This document shows, in pieces, positions 63,581-64,000 of a stretch of DNA of 64,000 bases. The translations under genes and the position numbers were made by a program. The notes below the pieces were generated by a model that had not been told where the DNA came from, ran no database searches, and saw only the letters and a program-made list of their open reading frames with translations. The first letter of the stretch is position 1. Each line of letters begins with the position of its first letter. This DNA is from Robertmurraya kyonggiensis (GTDB lineage Bacteria; Bacillota; Bacilli; Bacillales; Cytobacillaceae): the NCBI RefSeq assembly GCF_005116465.1, contig NZ_SWBM01000003.1:124001-188000 (forward strand). The letters are read 5' to 3'.

Positions 63581-64000
63581 CTATTTGTTTTTTGAATATA
63601 CCCAAAATAAAATGCTATCTGTTAGTCTCAAACAAAACAGTGCATCTTCAATTGTTGGCGATTCAATAGTATTCTCATTCCTATGAGTCCCGTAATCAGA
63701 CATCATAGAGTAAATCATATAAATTGTTTTGGTCTTTGTCAGCTTTCCATCTTTATTTTCGTTAAAAAAATCTGCTAAATCTTCTTTTTTTAGATCTGAT
63801 TTAAGAGCCCTATCTAAGTCGGCGACCGTTGCAGTTGCACTGTCTCCGCTAGTGTTAAATACACCTCTCATCCACTTTGCGAAATTTTCAGTCCCTTTAT
63901 ATTTTGAAAATATACTTACGATACTTGTCCTACATGATTCAATACAAGCTCCTGAATGACCTTGTGTATAAGCATCAATTGCCGATTTGTAAGCATCATA
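63581..64000 (-). CDS. Uncharacterised protein with HEPN/Abi_C-like C-terminal domain (5' end outside window)
   Basis: The frame is open from the window edge to the stop at 63581; 139 residues are visible. The visible part starts YDAYKSAIDAYTQGHSGACI and ends with SMMSDYGTHRNENTIESP, then a helix LFCLRLTDSILFWVYSK. The order (helix with ACIESCRTSI, later an invariant-looking G-x-H-R followed by a helix near the C-terminus) recalls the Abi_C / HEPN-like C-terminal domain of abortive-infection proteins. It is a weak resemblance. The internal ATG at 63871 is not the real start because coding continues upstream. Confidence 0.6.
   Translation of the reverse strand, partial: YDAYKSAIDAYTQGHSGACIESCRTSIVSIFSKYKGTENFAKWMRGVFNTSGDSATATVADLDRALKSDLKKEDLADFFNENKDGKLTKTKTIYMIYSMMSDYGTHRNENTIESPTIEDALFCLRLTDSILFWVYSKNK

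Overview
The window looks like chromosome from a low-GC Gram-positive of the Bacillaceae. Evidence is the AGGAGG-type ribosome binding sites, intrinsic terminators after most operons, four riboswitch or T-box leaders of Firmicutes type (T-box, S-box SAM-I, ykkC guanidine-I, ydaO c-di-AMP), a perfect PerR box before katG, a Bce-type peptide-sensing module and an ECF transporter. No rRNA, tRNA, CRISPR array, prophage or insertion sequence was seen. Both window edges cut through a gene.

Layout. 1-4.4 kb: the end of selO, then an operon for a CuA heme-copper enzyme (small subunit, subunit II, subunit I, SCO protein, membrane protein). Subunit I has Asn in place of the active-site Tyr, and the promoter carries an Fnr-type box at exactly -41.5, so a nitric oxide reductase is more likely than the ba3 oxidase it resembles. 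4.5-9 kb: Bce-like response regulator, kinase and ABC exporter. 9-13.8 kb: orphan antitoxin-like gene, ECF sigma with DUF4179 partner, RlmD-type rRNA methyltransferase. 13.9-18.3 kb: T-box-controlled SAM hydrolase plus a complete ECF transporter. 18.4-20.5 kb: two exported proteins, one with a Gly/Pro-rich repeat. 20.6-25.4 kb: small redox genes with TetR and Rrf2 regulators and clear operator palindromes.

25.4-34.2 kb: nitrate assimilation (siroheme enzymes, molybdopterin nitrate reductase, NirD, NirB on the minus strand; a MarR-type regulator and a frameshifted NarK transporter on the plus strand). 34.2-36.1 kb: HAD hydrolase, a nonsense-broken ynfA and a DUF1835 protein. 36.3-40.4 kb: S-box-controlled metNPQ with an M20 amidohydrolase. 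40.4-41.3 kb: guanidine riboswitch with an SMR exporter pair. 41.3-46.4 kb: SWIM protein, and a TetR - macrolide phosphotransferase - alpha/beta hydrolase operon. 46.5-51.2 kb: amino-acid ABC transporter interrupted by a structured repeat and a terminator. 51.3-54 kb: katG with PerR boxes.

54-64 kb: TetR-controlled ABC exporter with twin operators, an orphan c-di-AMP riboswitch, an SH3/L,D-transpeptidase, remnants of two decayed genes, a tRNA-dihydrouridine synthase, a LnuA-like nucleotidyltransferase, and an uncharacterised gene pair running off the right edge. Two themes recur. One is methionine/SAM economy: T-box SAM hydrolase with ECF importer, and S-box MetNPQ. The other is nitrogen oxides: nitrate to nitrite to ammonium assimilation, plus a candidate NO reductase. 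All functions are inferred from reading the sequence; no database search was run.
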